Assembly: GCF_000003815.2 (NCBI RefSeq)
Contig: NC_049994.1
Location: forward strand, 14,648,319 to 14,712,318
Length of the DNA: 64,000 nt
Direction: 5' to 3'
From: Branchiostoma floridae
Taxonomy: Eukaryota; Chordata; Leptocardii; Amphioxiformes; Branchiostomatidae
In this document: in pieces, positions 31,190-43,990 of the stretch
How positions within the stretch are numbered: the first letter of the stretch is position 1
Layout: each line of letters starts with the position of its first letter
Program-made: the position numbers and the translations under genes
The notes under the pieces: model-generated
Told to the model about the DNA's origin: nothing
Databases searched by the model: none
The model's input: the letters and a program-made list of their open reading frames with translations, nothing else

Positions 31190-31400
31190 TCTGCTGCAGT
31201 TACAATGTTGCACCCCAGAGGGCCCAAAATCGACCTTGACCTTCGTCTTTCCAACCCCTACCCACATACCAAGTATCACTACAATCCATTTAGAGGTTCT
31301 AGAGTTTTGCTGACCACAAATATCCGGACACACAAACAGACACACAGACAGACAAAAACTATATCTCCATTTTTCATGGAGGTAACAAACACCAGTTCCA
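31190..31400 (-). repeat. Dispersed repeat, second copy
   Basis: Reverse complement of the 9391 repeat type: CTTGACCTTCGTCTTTCCAA, CCCCTACCCACATACCAAGT and an ACACACAGACAGACA run ending ATCTCCATTTTTCATGGAGG (a small hairpin). Confidence 0.65.
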
Positions 31401-33180
31401 ACAATTTCATGTGACAGGTTGCACATCGTCTTCTTGATGCACATTGGTCCAGGCTAAGGGAGAAAACAGCTTGTTCCATTATTTGTAGGGGCTGTAAACC
31501 ATCATGAATCAAGACACAGCTTTGGGACAGGAAATCAAATAACCGGATATTACAGCGTAACATGCAGTACCACTCCTAACCGCTGTGAGAATATATTTTA
31601 CGACAAGGCCGTCAAATATCTTTCAGCATAACACAGGGTTAGCGTTGGTGTAAGATAGAAGACATTGCTCCTCATTTATTATCAAATCCAGTCAGACATT
31701 ATACAAAAGAAGCATTTTTACGGCGAGGTTCAGTTGCGGATTTCTGCAGTAGAGTTTCTATCTCGTGTTCTGGCCACGACAATCTACGGCGACGAGGTTT
31801 GTTAGGAAACTATTGGATGCATTCATATGATGGCAACATTTGATAGGTTTGTCAACCAAACGAGAAAACATCGCATAGTTTTCCCATAATGTTTATTGCT
31901 TCAGTTACAGCCCCACCCCCTCCTTTCTCAGTTATGGAGATCAGCAAATACAGGTCTTCCCAAATCGTCTTTTGATACCGGAATGAAAGAGGTAATTGTT
32001 GTGAGCAAATACTTGCCTTAGCTACAAATTGGTGTCTAGCAACTAGATATGGTGTTGTTTCTCCTGTGCGTTGACCTGGCAGTGTTCTGACTCTTGTCAT
32101 TTGGGGTTTAAGAAAGAAAAAGGTCATTAGATAAAAGAGACTAAGAATGATAAAAGTAAAATGCAGGCGAGAAAGAATGACATGTAGGAAAGAAAAGAAT
32201 ATTAGAAGGAAAGAAAAGACGATGCAAAGAAAACCAAAGAGAGGAACAAATTTGGAAGCAAAATTGAAACACTAATATTCATAGAAATTAGCGTATACTC
32301 ATGAACATTGTTCAAGAAATGTATTCATTCATGCATACACAACCTTTAAGTAAATAAAAATGAAGTAGTGAAAAAGACTAATTAAGGAATTGATATCTCA
32401 AATGGAAGCCTGTGGAAAAGACCAATGAATGCACATCAAATGGACAACACATACAATGCCTGCGTGGATAGACACGACGTGTGGGGACACAAACATGTAT
32501 ACTAGTACAGTAGATGCCGTTTAATTGCACACCCTATTTCATCCTGGTGGTGCAACAATGCGAAGTTGTTCAGCTGTACCGCATCGGGTAAGGCTTTTGA
32601 GATTTCGGGCATCTAACTGAAGTGTGCGGTGTACATTTAACTGGCTTATGCTGTACTACAACATTATCAGTGTTTGGTAGCCACATCAGTCCGACCCTCG
32701 CTGCTCTCCGCGATATCACCAGCCATTGTACCCGCCTAATCATGAAACGTACGTCAGTCATTCCAAGACAGAGGCTGACAAACACACGTATTGTACTGTA
32801 CAGACGTGTATCTGCTCTCACATCTATACACCCCCCACACCGCGCCTCGTTCTACGACAATTAGGGAGGGAGGGTAAACAGATTTGCCCCGCTAATCGTC
32901 TTAAGATACGTCAAGAAAATGGTCTTCTTTAAGAGCTATTGTTATGAAAAGGAGCAAGGGGGATCTACATACAAAGGTCTGCCGTGTGCTCAATAGAGAG
33001 TAGATCTTTTGTGTTCTGGTGGAGCTCTAAAGAAGAGTAAACTATCGGTGATAATGTTGTGAATGCGCATATAGGTCAGTCTATGGTACAGCAAGGTGAG
33101 CGTCGCGACCAAGGCCGTCCAAAACTTCCACCTTTCTTAAAAGAAGAACTCGCCAGTTTGAATATCTAAAGGAAGTTGCT
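31401..33180. other. Non-coding stretch upstream of Mnx
   Basis: No gene, RNA or ordered repeat that I can support. An A/G-rich GAAAGAAAAG tract lies at about 32113-32270. Confidence 0.45.
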
Positions 33181-33189
33181 GTAATGTCA

Positions 33190-33362
33190 GGGTTATATGT
33201 TCAACCGGGGCCCGGCAGGACTGTTTTGAGGCAACGAATAATGAAATTACACATCAAGAAACATACGCGAATCATGTCTCATCTTTAGCGTTTTGTGTGT
33301 TTTCTTGTATTTTGCATCATACTCTTCGTTCTCACAAACAGACCAGCTGGAAATGTGACCCT
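33190..33362. mobile_element. Diverged copy of the CGTCACATTT / GGGCCCGGC element
   Basis: AACCGGGGCCCGGCAGGACTG at the left and GACCAGCTGGAAATGTGACC at the right match the family ends; the CGT of the right TIR is lost. Confidence 0.6.
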
Positions 33363-33814
33363 GACACAAGGAAAGAGGGGTTCTACCTTAACTCTAAACG
33401 TTCCACATGTATTGGTCTTCTGTTTTTCAAACATGCATCAAGATATTTACAACCACACCGACATCAAATGGCTTAAACATGTATTGAAGAAATAAGTTAT
33501 CCATTGAATAATCATCCAAAAATAAAGCAAAAAGAAACACAAACATCAGGGCTTACAAATGCTACATCAATTCAACATAAGAAACAAGAAATCAGAACAT
33601 TCTTAGGAAAATGTCTAGAAAAGTCTAGATGATACGCACACAAATACACAAAACAAGCAGCTTACACAAAAAGACACCAGCTTTACAAAACAAGAATATA
33701 GCAACTATCAGTCCACTCAGAAATGAGAAAAAAGCATCTTAGGAAAATGATAAATGGTCAAGCTTATTACATAACACATGTAATGGTCTTAATTTACACA
33801 TGTAGCAGCGAGCC

Positions 33815-34050
33815 TTTCGCCTTTTTCGGGATGCAGATAAAGACGGGGGCAACCGTTTTTTGAGGCGGCGCCAAATTTCTGGGCTTATCATAAACGGAGG
33901 TGATTATGGGTATAACCTCTACAGCAGGTTTGATTAAAGGTCGCTAATTAAACACCAATGCTGTTTAATTACTCTTTAATTGCGGACAGAACGGGGCAAT
34001 TGTAAGGGTTATCAGGAAAACGTAGGTTAGCAACCGCCACAGTTTACCAC
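33815..34050. promoter_or_regulatory. Candidate regulatory block rich in homeodomain-type sites
   Basis: Four TAATTA/TTTAATT(A/G)-type cores cluster within about 45 bases (GGTCGCTAATTAAAC, TGTTTAATTACTC, TTTAATTGCGG), next to a GC-rich block (GAGGCGGCGCCAAATTTC). Not coding and not an obvious repeat. Assigning it to Mnx is inference. Confidence 0.3.
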
Positions 34051-34230
34051 ATACACATATATTACCGGCTTTATTTCACAATTAATCTTACATATCTCAC
34101 AGCACTGGACAAGATGGCGTAGGCCAAAATTCTTCTAGTAGAAACTTGATATGGAAGGTCGATGGAGCTTTTTTTAATATTCAATTAAATGATTGTGTCA
34201 GCCTGTATGACCGTATACGTACATTCAGCT

Positions 34231-34413
34231 AATCTCCAAGCAGATCCTACGGCAGTATACGATAGTATCAAAAGCTGGCAGAGACGTGTTGCTGACCTAG
34301 GAGTGTGCGTTGCCCATTGGCTACCGATGGAATGCACACTCCTAGGCCAGCTTCACTCCTTTGCCACTACTTTGCAATAATATTATCTTATGCTACCGTA
34401 GGATCTGCTTGTT
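34231..34413. mobile_element. Hairpin MITE, CTCCAAGCAGATCC type
   Basis: Left CTCCAAGCAGATCCTACGGC and right CTACCGTAGGATCTGCTTG are inverted. A second inverted pair is nested inside: CTAGGAGTGTGCGTTGCC at 34298 and GGAATGCACACTCCTAGG at 34328. Half copies occur near 14408 and 25025. Confidence 0.8.
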
Positions 34414-35900
34414 TACAGTGGCTTAATAAACTTGATATAAAGAATATTGAATAATAAACAATTACTCAACAAACTCTTGACCAAATGGGCCAGCCGAGAT
34501 CTAAGCAACTGAATGATTGAATGATCATCTCAGTTCAGCATGACTACATTACCTTTAACTAACCGTGCCCACAGGGGCAGAAGGTTACAGTGAGGGTGGT
34601 CCCCCCACCGCACGCGCCTTGCCCATCACATTTGTGTAAGAAACGGTGTTTAGGCCCAACTCGGCCCACTGATGACGACTTTATTACTCTTTTGTCATGT
34701 GCGTAAGCTGCCCCACGGAGAGACACGCGTGCGACATTTTGTACCCCCCCTCCCAATCTGCTGGTGACCACCTGCCTTATTGGTCGTATTTAGGCCAGGC
34801 AAAATTATCGTTGTGTTTCAGACTACCGTCTTGAAAAATATAATAGACTGGTATAGGTAGGGCCTCTCTTTTCTTATCTTTCTGGAGTTCAGCCGAAGTG
34901 ATCCAATAAATACAATTAAACAACGTAAAACTGTAATGTATCAGGGCACTAGTTTTTTTCACCACCACAATGTAATCATAAAGAGTATACATGTAGATTG
35001 TATGTTAAAAGTTAACGTCGAAGTACTGAAACAACTTTACTACACATTCTTACATTGAATGTTCAAAGTATTAACCTGTTGGTAGAGTATACAATACAAG
35101 AAATCTGTAAGAAAGTTTACAAGACTACCTAGAATTCTGTTTTAAAATCTGCATCACGCAAATGTGAGATCGAACATTTTATTTGCCTTATTTGCTGTCG
35201 ACCCCCAGAAAAAGGCTAGTGTCAGTAGGTTTTGCTAGAGTTGGTCATGTAGCCTGAAACATAAACTTTTTTCCCCCGGCCTTATTAGTCATATTAAAAT
35301 ACCGTATTAGTTGATTAGCTTCCCTTCCCAGGGGCGTCCCTCAATTTATGGCCCGTAAAAACCTCGTCTTGTCAAAACTGCTCGTCTAATTTGCTCATTT
35401 CATTTGGGCACGAGACCTTTACACCTCAATCTGCGTAACAATACACTCGCCACCCTCCGACCTACCGTTTATTGCGTATGATTGCCTTTTGTTCAAAATT
35501 GATTGGAAGTTTTACGCTAATTTAATGGATCATTTCGGTAGGGCATAATCAGTTGTGACGACCTAATAGCGTCTTCGTGTGCAGCTGACGGTTTTTAATT
35601 CCATTCTTATGGTATTTTCCGGGTGCTCAATTGACAAGATTTGGACCAGCCACATGTCAGCTTGTTTATGTATCCGTGAAATTACCGTTTAAATCGGATT
35701 TTTATTCTCTCAAGTCCCATTTTCTTATTGTGAATGAAGGAGCTGCCCTGAATATGCACGTATTTTGCCACAAAAGGAAATCTGCCGTTTATCCTTAGTA
35801 TGTAAAAGGTACTCGAAACGGATACAAACAAGGAAGTGTTTCTCGGGTCCCCTTCAACCCTAAAGGTCAACTATTGATTTTCCTCCAACGGAAATATTAT

Positions 35901-35991
35901 CCTAATCTCCAGATAGTTCTACCAGGCCTCAAAACACTCCTTAGCCAGCTAAACTCCTTATGTCACCGGTAGATCTGCCTGGAGACTAATG
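35901..35991. mobile_element. Short CTCCAGNNAGxTCTACC hairpin MITE
   Basis: CCTAATCTCCAGATAGTTCT and AGATCTGCCTGGAGACTAAT form inverted ends of a 91-bp element related to the CTCCAAGCAGATCC type. Confidence 0.65.
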
Positions 35992-36099
35992 TTATTCTTC
36001 CGCACAGTAATTCACGTATAACATAAATACTAGTAGTTCGTTCATATGATTGTAGCTGAAGTACGTACTGGCATGGCGTAGGTCAGAAAGTTTCCGTGC

Positions 36100-36300
36100 T
36101 GTTTCAGCAACAAGGTACTAGTGTATTTTAACAGAGAGGAATTTTTAGATAATGTGCTCGATCGAGGTGCCTCCCCGAACATGGCACCACATTTTACGTC
36201 CCTCCCGGAAAACTGGTGCAGCCCCAACCGATATGCCAATTCCAAGATTTGAACCGGGATCTCCCAGTTACGAACTAATTGGAACCAGAAACTCAAATGG
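36100..36300 (-). mobile_element. tRNA-derived SINE-like element
   Basis: On the minus strand, TTAGTTCGTAACTGGGA and GGTTCAAATCTTGG resemble A and B boxes, followed by a GC-rich body. The B box matches the GGTTCRANNC consensus. No tRNA fold is apparent. Confidence 0.45.
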
Positions 36301-37249
36301 GAGTCATGAGTCACAGGGACATCCCTAACATAGATCGTAGACTTGATGATCTATTTTAACGCTTGTTTGCTATGATTTTGAATCTATCTGTATCTATCGA
36401 CCTAAATCGTCGCCCATCGACAACCGTTTAAATGTTTCTAAATACACCCTGAATGTAGATATATTTTCATGTAAATGATCCAATGGCTGAAACCACCGAG
36501 CGACGAATTGTTGATTAGTTGTCAGGCTAATTTGGTTGCTCTCAAATGAACATCTGGTGCCATGGCCCCACCCCTCCCCATTTTGTATACCCCATTTCCA
36601 CTGAGGCGGCGACCTAGGAGCGACCCTTCGGTCACCTATTATGATCTGAACCTAATGAAACTATTTACGGATCTCATAAGTAGCTCAAACGAGTTTCATT
36701 GATAAAGAAGTGCATCCTGTAAGTTTTGCGTTTTACATTGCGCTGTACATACAGTTCACACAGAATGTTCCATAAAACCAAGGGATCATTAGCAGAAACT
36801 GTCCTCAGTAAAGAAAGTTGAGGGCGAAGCTGGACTTTGAATTTTGGATATATCTTAGAAAGTAACCATATTCTGTGCATTTACAGACTTGTCCGTGTTC
36901 TCAATGAGTCAATCGCAATGAGTCAATCTTCAATTTTTGTCTTCTTGTGAAAATATGAAGCAAAACTCTTTATTTTCAATCGGTTTGCAGAGGGACCAAA
37001 AAAAGCCATAAAAGGAAAACCACCATCCATCCAGAAGGTCTAAAGATTTACAGGTCCGCGCAATCTTCAACACTCTATAGTCTATACCCTTACTGCGTAA
37101 CCAACCCTCAACCGTGACGTTTTCATATTTCAGTTAACATGATTTTGTAATTGTCCGGAAAACAGTGCTTATGTCGTATATTATTAAATACCTTACATAG
37201 CAAATAAATCCTACATAAGCCCTGCCGCTGTCTAAATAGCTGCCCACTT

Positions 37250-37530
37250 TCAGGCATCTGCAGTTTACCCAATTAATTAGCTCAATGCGAATATTAATTG
37301 AGTTTGATTGAGCTAATTCGACGAGCAAATACGAGGGTCCCTCGGGGAACAATGGCAGAAGGCAAAAATGGCTTCGTTTATAGTCCACGGGCCGGGGGAC
37401 ATATTGGTAGCCTCCACCAGGCCTTCCTACGGGGTTGCCGGGATCGTAGAATTCGGCAAAAAAATCGGGAAATTTGGGAGCGCGGCCGGCCGACCAACTC
37501 TTCTGGTATAAAAACTCCTCTGGCAAATTA
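37250..37530. promoter_or_regulatory. Candidate regulatory block upstream of Mnx
   Basis: AT-rich homeodomain-like cores (CAATTAATTAGCTCAATG and GAGCTAATTCG in inverted arrangement around 37270-37320) border a GC-rich segment to 37500 with open frames but no splice or domain support. Possible enhancer; inference from composition only. Confidence 0.28.
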
Positions 37531-37898
37531 TTCTCCCTATAAATTTGATAGCCAGCGTAGTCAGTCTGGTAGTCCTAGACTACATATTGGTACCACAGAA
37601 ACGGACCTGCACAAATTATGCTTGTGATTTTTAAAAGCAAAAGGTCTATGATATAGATTTGATGTGATAGTCATTCTGGTTTGGCAGCTCTATAGTTATT
37701 ATCAACATACAAAGGTATTACCTTCTAAATGAACTTTGTAGTAAGAACAAGAAACTAAAGAGAGGGAGATCTAAAGGGAGAGAGCAAGAGAGAAAGCAGT
37801 AGGACTTGTTTGGGGTGTTTCCAACATATCTGTAGAAAAACTTTACCCGTCGAATTTGGTTATCTGTACAAACCTCACACCTCCAGAGAAAAAAAAAA

Positions 37899-38026
37899 CA
37901 CTCTCCAAGCAGAGGTTCGCCTCCTTCGAGCAAACGGACATGGAGAAAATAGGACAAAATAGAAAGTCCGACAAAAACGTACGTCAAAAAAGCAGGGACA
38001 GATCGAGCCTCTGCTTTGCGAGTGAG
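37899..38026. mobile_element. MITE, CTCCAAGCAGAGG family, 128-bp copy
   Basis: ACACTCTCCAAGCAGAGGTT at the left and GAGCCTCTGCTTTGCGAGTG at the right are imperfect inverted ends; CAAAATAGAAAGTCCGACAA marks the usual interior. Confidence 0.8.
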
Positions 38027-38584
38027 ATAAGCGTACAATACACCGCCAAATGCGCTCAAAAACAAGCTTGGCCATATCTGCTTGTAGATAAGCGAAGACA
38101 GGTATGAACACAACGGATTCTCCCGGACAGGAAACTCTTTGTTGTAACAGGAAACACACTAACTCATTACACTGTTACTCAGTGTCTTCCTAATCTGCCG
38201 TGTGAGAGCGCGTATTGTCCCTGATTGCCTACACCTGCACCCACCGATGTCCGGAGCGCTCAGCGCGATACAGAAATGCGCGCTTGTAACTATTTGTCTT
38301 TGGTTTAGGAAGCCTGAAATTGCGGCCGATTCTGCCCCACCTGTGGCGGTATAACCGTGCGTGAAGCTTGTGTCTCAGTCTCAACAATGCGAGATTTGTG
38401 CTGTATCTGGTAAATTCAGGTGTTCAGTGTGTTAACTACCTAACGGACCATCGCACGTTACAATACCCCATTCAGTATTTTGCAGACCTACCCATTTCCC
38501 CTTCCTCATTTCCTCTAATCGTTCCTCTTTTTTACTCATTAGGAAAAAAGGTGATATACACGTGCAACAAAAGAAAAGGAGTTC

Positions 38585-39150
38585 TTTGAAACCTGTAATT
38601 AACTGCTTTATAGAGTATGCCTGTAACGGGTTTTATTTCAAATGTAAAAGTTTGCCCCTCAGAAAGAAGTTCGATGATGTTCAGAATTTCGTTTGGTATC
38701 AAACGTTTTTGTACTGACCATTGACATTAAAATGCATAAGAAAGTAGAACAACACCCATTATAAATCCAGTTAGATTGTCGACTGACGAAAAAGATTCTA
38801 AAAGATCTGTAAAACATTTCAGCAACGAGGTTCAAGGTTTGAAACCTCTAATTAACTGCTATATAGACTACGTCAGTAACAAATTCTTATTTCAAATGTA
38901 AAAGTTTTAATGCAAGACCCAAGTTAGATTATATAGACTGTATAAGGACGAAAAAGATCTAGAGTCTAAACAAGCTGTAAAATATTTCAGCAACGGACTT
39001 CTTTGAAACCTCTAATTAACTGCTTTATAGACTACGTCAGTTACACATTTTTATTTCAAATGTAAAAGTTTTCCTCTCAGACCCCAACCAGATTAGACTG
39101 TATAAGGACGAAAAAGATTCTAAACAGGCTGTAAAACATTTCAGTAATAT
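38585..39150 (+). repeat. Three diverged tandem copies (253- and 164-bp steps)
   Basis: TTTGAAACCT(G/C)TAATTAAC with TATTTCAAATGTAAAAGTTT begins at 38585, 38838 and 39002. Copies 2 and 3 also share ATAAGGACGAAAAAGAT and CAGGCTGTAAAACATTTCAG-like ends. Confidence 0.85.
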
Positions 39151-39689
39151 ATCACAACAATACAATAAAACGCTGAAACGACAAAATGATCCTTCTGCAA
39201 ACGTCAATAAAATATACAGCCGCACGGACTGCCTTGACTTTTCATGACAAATTAGCGAGAAGTTTGTTTACGTTTCTGTTGTCAACAGGATTTAAACTCC
39301 CCCTAAACACTGTTTATGCGTGATATAAGAGTCGCAGAAAGTAATTAAGGGGTGGTGTATGGACGAGCCAGTTCCCGTATGCTGTTGCTGTTTATACAGT
39401 TTTGAAAAAAGGCATATACAGCAGCGGCTTGATAGCAAGGCATACCACAGCGCGGTGGTTGTTCCTCTTGGAGTTTTGTTTTTCTGGGGGCTCACAAAAA
39501 AATTACACATACCTCTTTTTTTTATTTTAGTTGTCTCTACTTCTACTGACATTTTGGTATCCGGATCGATTCGGGGTAAGCTAGCGAAATTTTTAAGTGT
39601 TTCTTATTTTCATAAACTGTGAGGTGTTATGTTCAGTTCCTGAAAATAACAGCAATAAGGTAAGGCTCGGCCTCACATCTGTCTACATA

Positions 39690-40095
39690 AACGAGTGTGG
39701 TGTGTGGTAACCATGGTAACGGCCGTCTGCGCAGACGATACTTGAGGAGTAACCCCAAACAACGAGGCGATCGCCGCAAAACATGACACAAATCTCCTCA
39801 TACACGCCACAAGCGAGTCTTTAGAAGGCTCACGGATCACCACTTAGTGAGATATACACCCCTTTTGTAGCGATTTATGAGTGACGGGCGGTGGCTAACC
39901 GCAGAGCATGCTCTATCACGGCCCATCTCATTTTTTTGATCCCCTGTGACGTCATAGTTTAGACAGGTGCGCGGGACGTGCGAAATCCGGACAAAAATGG
40001 CGGACGGCGGGTCGAGCGAGATTATCGTCCCACGGGAGGGGCGCCGTATCCAAGGCGCCGAATAATTGCTCTCGCTCTCTCTGAAAAGGCGAAAG
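39690..40095. promoter_or_regulatory. GC-rich block with CRE palindrome and a short Kozak-led ORF
   Basis: TGACGTCA at 39948-39955 lies about 50 bases upstream of AAAAATGGCGGACG. That ATG opens 22 codons (MADGGSSEIIVPREGRRIQG then AE, stop). GGTAACCATGGTAACGG is another palindrome near 39706. It looks promoter-like, but no downstream gene or donor supports a transcript. Confidence 0.3.
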
Positions 40096-43000
40096 ACAAT
40101 TTTGTTTATTACTACACTCGTGTTGAGGAATATATAACGTTATTTTTTTATCTCAACGTTTTGCTAGGACTATAGGAACAATGTTTTTAATGATTTGCAG
40201 GTTTGTTATATCTTCTACTTAAGATACGTTCCTGACGAGTAAGCATTCGCTTGTGACATTATGAATTGATTAATATTATAAAACTGTTTCATTCGGCTTA
40301 TTACAAATTATGCACCTGGTGTATATCATCTGGAGTTGATTACTCTTTTGTTCGTCCTTTATTATTCATTATTGATTTTCAGAGGGTGTCGGTATTGCTT
40401 TTTTTCCACACACCAAAGCAAATGGCAATGTATGAGAACGGACAATTGCCATTTGGTCGTTTCGTAATCTTTATGAGTTTCATAGTACAGATTCCTTATC
40501 ACTATAATGGAATAAAAACAATCGATACAGTCCCTCTCTAACTTCATATAGCCAATTGTATTCATAATCATTGACACATGAAGGGACCACAAAATTTCGT
40601 AGATTGTGTTGCAGACATTTGAATGTGCTATAGAAGTAAAACTAACTTTGTTATGTAGTATTTTAGGACACATAGATCTATTAAGCGTAATAATGCCAAA
40701 CGCATTTATCAGGAAACGCACCTGTGCAGAGAAACTTGTATTTTTTTCAAAGACTTCTTGCAACAAAACATGATAGATAACTCTTGTCAATTTGAAATAG
40801 AATAGACATTTGGGTTCTCGACAATCTAACCTCTAGTAAAGTAATATTGAATCGTTGCGTTTTTTGAACCTTGTTGCTGAAAATACAAATAAAACCTTTT
40901 CGAATATTTTGAGACCACAATTTCCTTGCACCCTGGTATTTTTTCACAGTGTTTATCTTTACAGCAATGCTTGAATTAAAGTCTGCCTAGATATTCAAAC
41001 TGCCAATATCGTTTTGAATCTAGAATGACCGCCTTAGTTATAATACATATACACTTTTGACCCGTTTCAAACAATCATTCTAAGAGTGTACGTATACGGA
41101 GCTCGAGGATCGGGTGCTTCTTAGAAAGCATGTAAGATAAAAGTCAAGTCAATATGATAAAAAAACTACTTTGAAGGCATGTAGCACTACAGGTGATTTG
41201 ATTTATTCGGCTGTATAATCATGTGAAATACAGTCAGGGCTACCCAACTAGCCAGAGGCTACTATCAAGGGCTAGCCCTGGTAACATTTGTACAATATAC
41301 AATATACGATAACAGCATAACGTTTACCGATACATAGGGTTTGTTTTTCGAACTAACACAGGTGAGAAGTTTTTAGAAAGCAAAGTATGCAGGGCGTTGA
41401 GTTTGCCGAGACATTTCGCCTTCTTCACTGACATTTTCGGGGAGGGGCCGGGGGTGGAGTGCGTTGTGTGCTATGGTTATCCTCTCTTCATTACCTATCT
41501 ATGCGAAGGAAATCAACTTCAAGAAGAAATAACCAACCACTATCGTAAACAGATCTTATACGGAATTGAGTATTTGGTAGTCGGTCAGAAAACAAAATTG
41601 TACGACTATTGTGAATGCAGCATAAGTATAAAGTAGAGTATTAAAAAGGACATCAGAAACTACTTTCGTGCAGAAAGATACCAGGCGTCCCTCCAAGTTA
41701 TCCGTTATTCATAGGATAGTAAAAATCTCTGTGGTGATCAAACTTTAGGTTTTCGTATATTCACCAGTAGTAGTTGTTTGTGTTGTTCTTGTCCATTCTT
41801 CATAAGCACTCTACTCCGGACGGCTCTCTCTCTCTCGCCGCCATGTTTTTTCCACTCGGATGTTAATGCAAAACGCCATTCCGCGTATGTCTGCCCCCAA
41901 ACTGGATTGACAAGGATAAAATTATTCATTTTCCTGACATACGCTATATCTGTTACGGAAATAACTTAGTGATGCTGAAGTACGTATACATTTTTTGTTA
42001 ACGGTTGATTTTTTTACACACGTACACGTTATATGCACAAGAGGGCTATCTAAATTTTATTACATATTTCAAGGCAATGTTTTAACATTACTTCCGTCTG
42101 CGCTTGATATCAATTCAAGTATGTAACTGGTTGGTATAATTCCATGATAAAAAGAGCAATTGGTTTGAAAACAATCTCTATAATGAGATTTAGTACAAAA
42201 AAATCAAACTGCCATACTTGTATGTGTCCATGCCAAATAGAGATTCATTTGCGTTTTTTTACGAAATTAGAAAATTTGTAATATAGCATAACATTTGGTA
42301 GCAATTTTGGTTAAGCTAGATCATTTATGTGTGGCAATTTTCATAATATTTATTCTAATGTAGCATTTAGTAAGAGCGAGATTTAAATTTGCATCAAACA
42401 GCTTTGCTTGCCAACCAGTTTTACGTTTGCGGAACACAAAAACTTTAGATAACGCTTTCTACTTTTTTGGTAGAGTGTGTGTAATAGGAAATATCTACAC
42501 TTCTTCATACACATAATGATAATTATTAATAAAAACATAGTTAATTGAAATGGCAATGTTAAATATTTGTTACATTGGTGCCCACGACGTAGGCGTGTGG
42601 TTACATATAATGGTGACTGGAACACTTACTTGTGCAAGCGACACCTACGCACATGTGCTAAACGTTTCTCACTACACTCTGTTGTTGGAATAAAAATAGA
42701 AGCCGGCAAAATAAGTTAAAAAGACTTGTGTGCCAGTCACAGATTTGTCGTTTGCAACCAACGGACAATTCTATCCTCCAAAAATCGACTTCAGTCATCT
42801 GATGAAATATTCCCCGACTTCTGCTGGCAAATTCCTACATGATTTTCCGTCCGCAAATAGGTGTGGCACAGCACTAGATCTGTGTTGACGTCTAACATGA
42901 AATGCCAAACTGTCAAGTTCAGAAGTAACAGTTCTCATTTTGTTGCAGTATATCCGTTCGCCACGCCTTAAACAATGAGGATTTTAATTGCACCTTTTCA

Positions 43001-43770
43001 ATGATTTTCGTGAGTGTAACGAAAAACGAAAATACCACTCACTGTATTCTGTACCTTGTTTAAATCTTCCTTTACACAGCACTTCTCACAACCAAATTAA
43101 ATTCTACACTCTCTGACCGAAATTTCGACCCTCCGAACAAAAATATTCTATGTCCGACACTAGATCTATTAGCTTAAACCAAGGAGCTTTTATCAAGCTC
43201 CTTGCTTAAACTTGGTCATTCTCCTGAACATTACAAATTCCAATTTGCAAGGCGACTAGTGTATACGTCTGTATGGTATTCACCTAGGCCAAGTAGAATA
43301 GCATACGAAAAAAGACCTCCTCTGTGACTGATAGAAATTGGAATTTTTCTGTTTGACATATTAAAAAAAATGCGTGCCTGTTCTATCAATTTTAACGCCC
43401 AAATACATACTGCATGGCGTATGGTATGTATTTTCTTCGTGGCTTGCTGTGACGGAACACTGTAAAGCCCGCAAACCTGTTACGGGCAATTTGGATGTCT
43501 TCTCGGTAAAATACAAATTTTCCATCGTTCACCTCCGTACAAAATGACACGTAAAAGTCGCTCAGAAGTCGAAAAAAACTAAACTAGTGCTTTAGATTTG
43601 CATTACAAAATTGGCAACACTGCTAGTGTGGTGAACATGAATGTTCTTGGTCATCTGGAGTGTAATTCTCGAAAATCAGTATACCGAGCTTTGGAGAAAA
43701 ACAACACATTTTCGTCCCCAAAGAAATTAGCGTCTTTCGTTCCCGTCAAATTATTCATGGCAACCGGTGA
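40096..43770. other. AT-rich non-coding DNA upstream of Mnx
   Basis: No supported gene or mobile element. Local hairpin CCAAGGAGCTTTTATCAAGC at 43176-43206 and scattered homeodomain-like cores. Possibly regulatory, but I cannot define boundaries. Confidence 0.4.
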
Positions 43771-43777
43771 CTTTCAG

Positions 43778-43881
43778 CCAATCGCTGTTTATTTTGGGGT
43801 GCATGCGACCAATCAAAGGGCTCGTGTGACATTGGTAAACAAACACGAGTACTGGGTACAGAGGGGTCTCCGTTTTATAAA
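43778..43881 (+). promoter_or_regulatory. Mnx core promoter: two CCAAT boxes and a TATA box
   Basis: CCAAT at 43778-43782 and 43809-43813 and TATAAA at 43876-43881 have classical spacing (about 65-100 bases apart). They predict initiation near 43905-43910 and a 5' UTR of about 80-90 bases before the Mnx ATG. Confidence 0.55.
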
Positions 43882-43990
43882 GTCCACTACACGTCTGCCG
43901 TGTTGTGAGATCTCTTCATTCAAAACCAGTCAGGACCTCGAAGAGAAGGGAAGCGCCTTTTTTCCGTTGAAAAGAGTAAGAGGTCTCAAC

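Noticed and set aside
36042-36314. Minus-strand 90-codon frame
   Set aside because: Covers the SINE-like element; no domain and no conservation argument.
43598-43990. Long open frame continuous with Mnx exon 1 upstream of its ATG
   Set aside because: It includes the CCAAT and TATA signals and has no Mnx-like sequence; the FRIDDLL motif follows the ATG at 43991 as expected.
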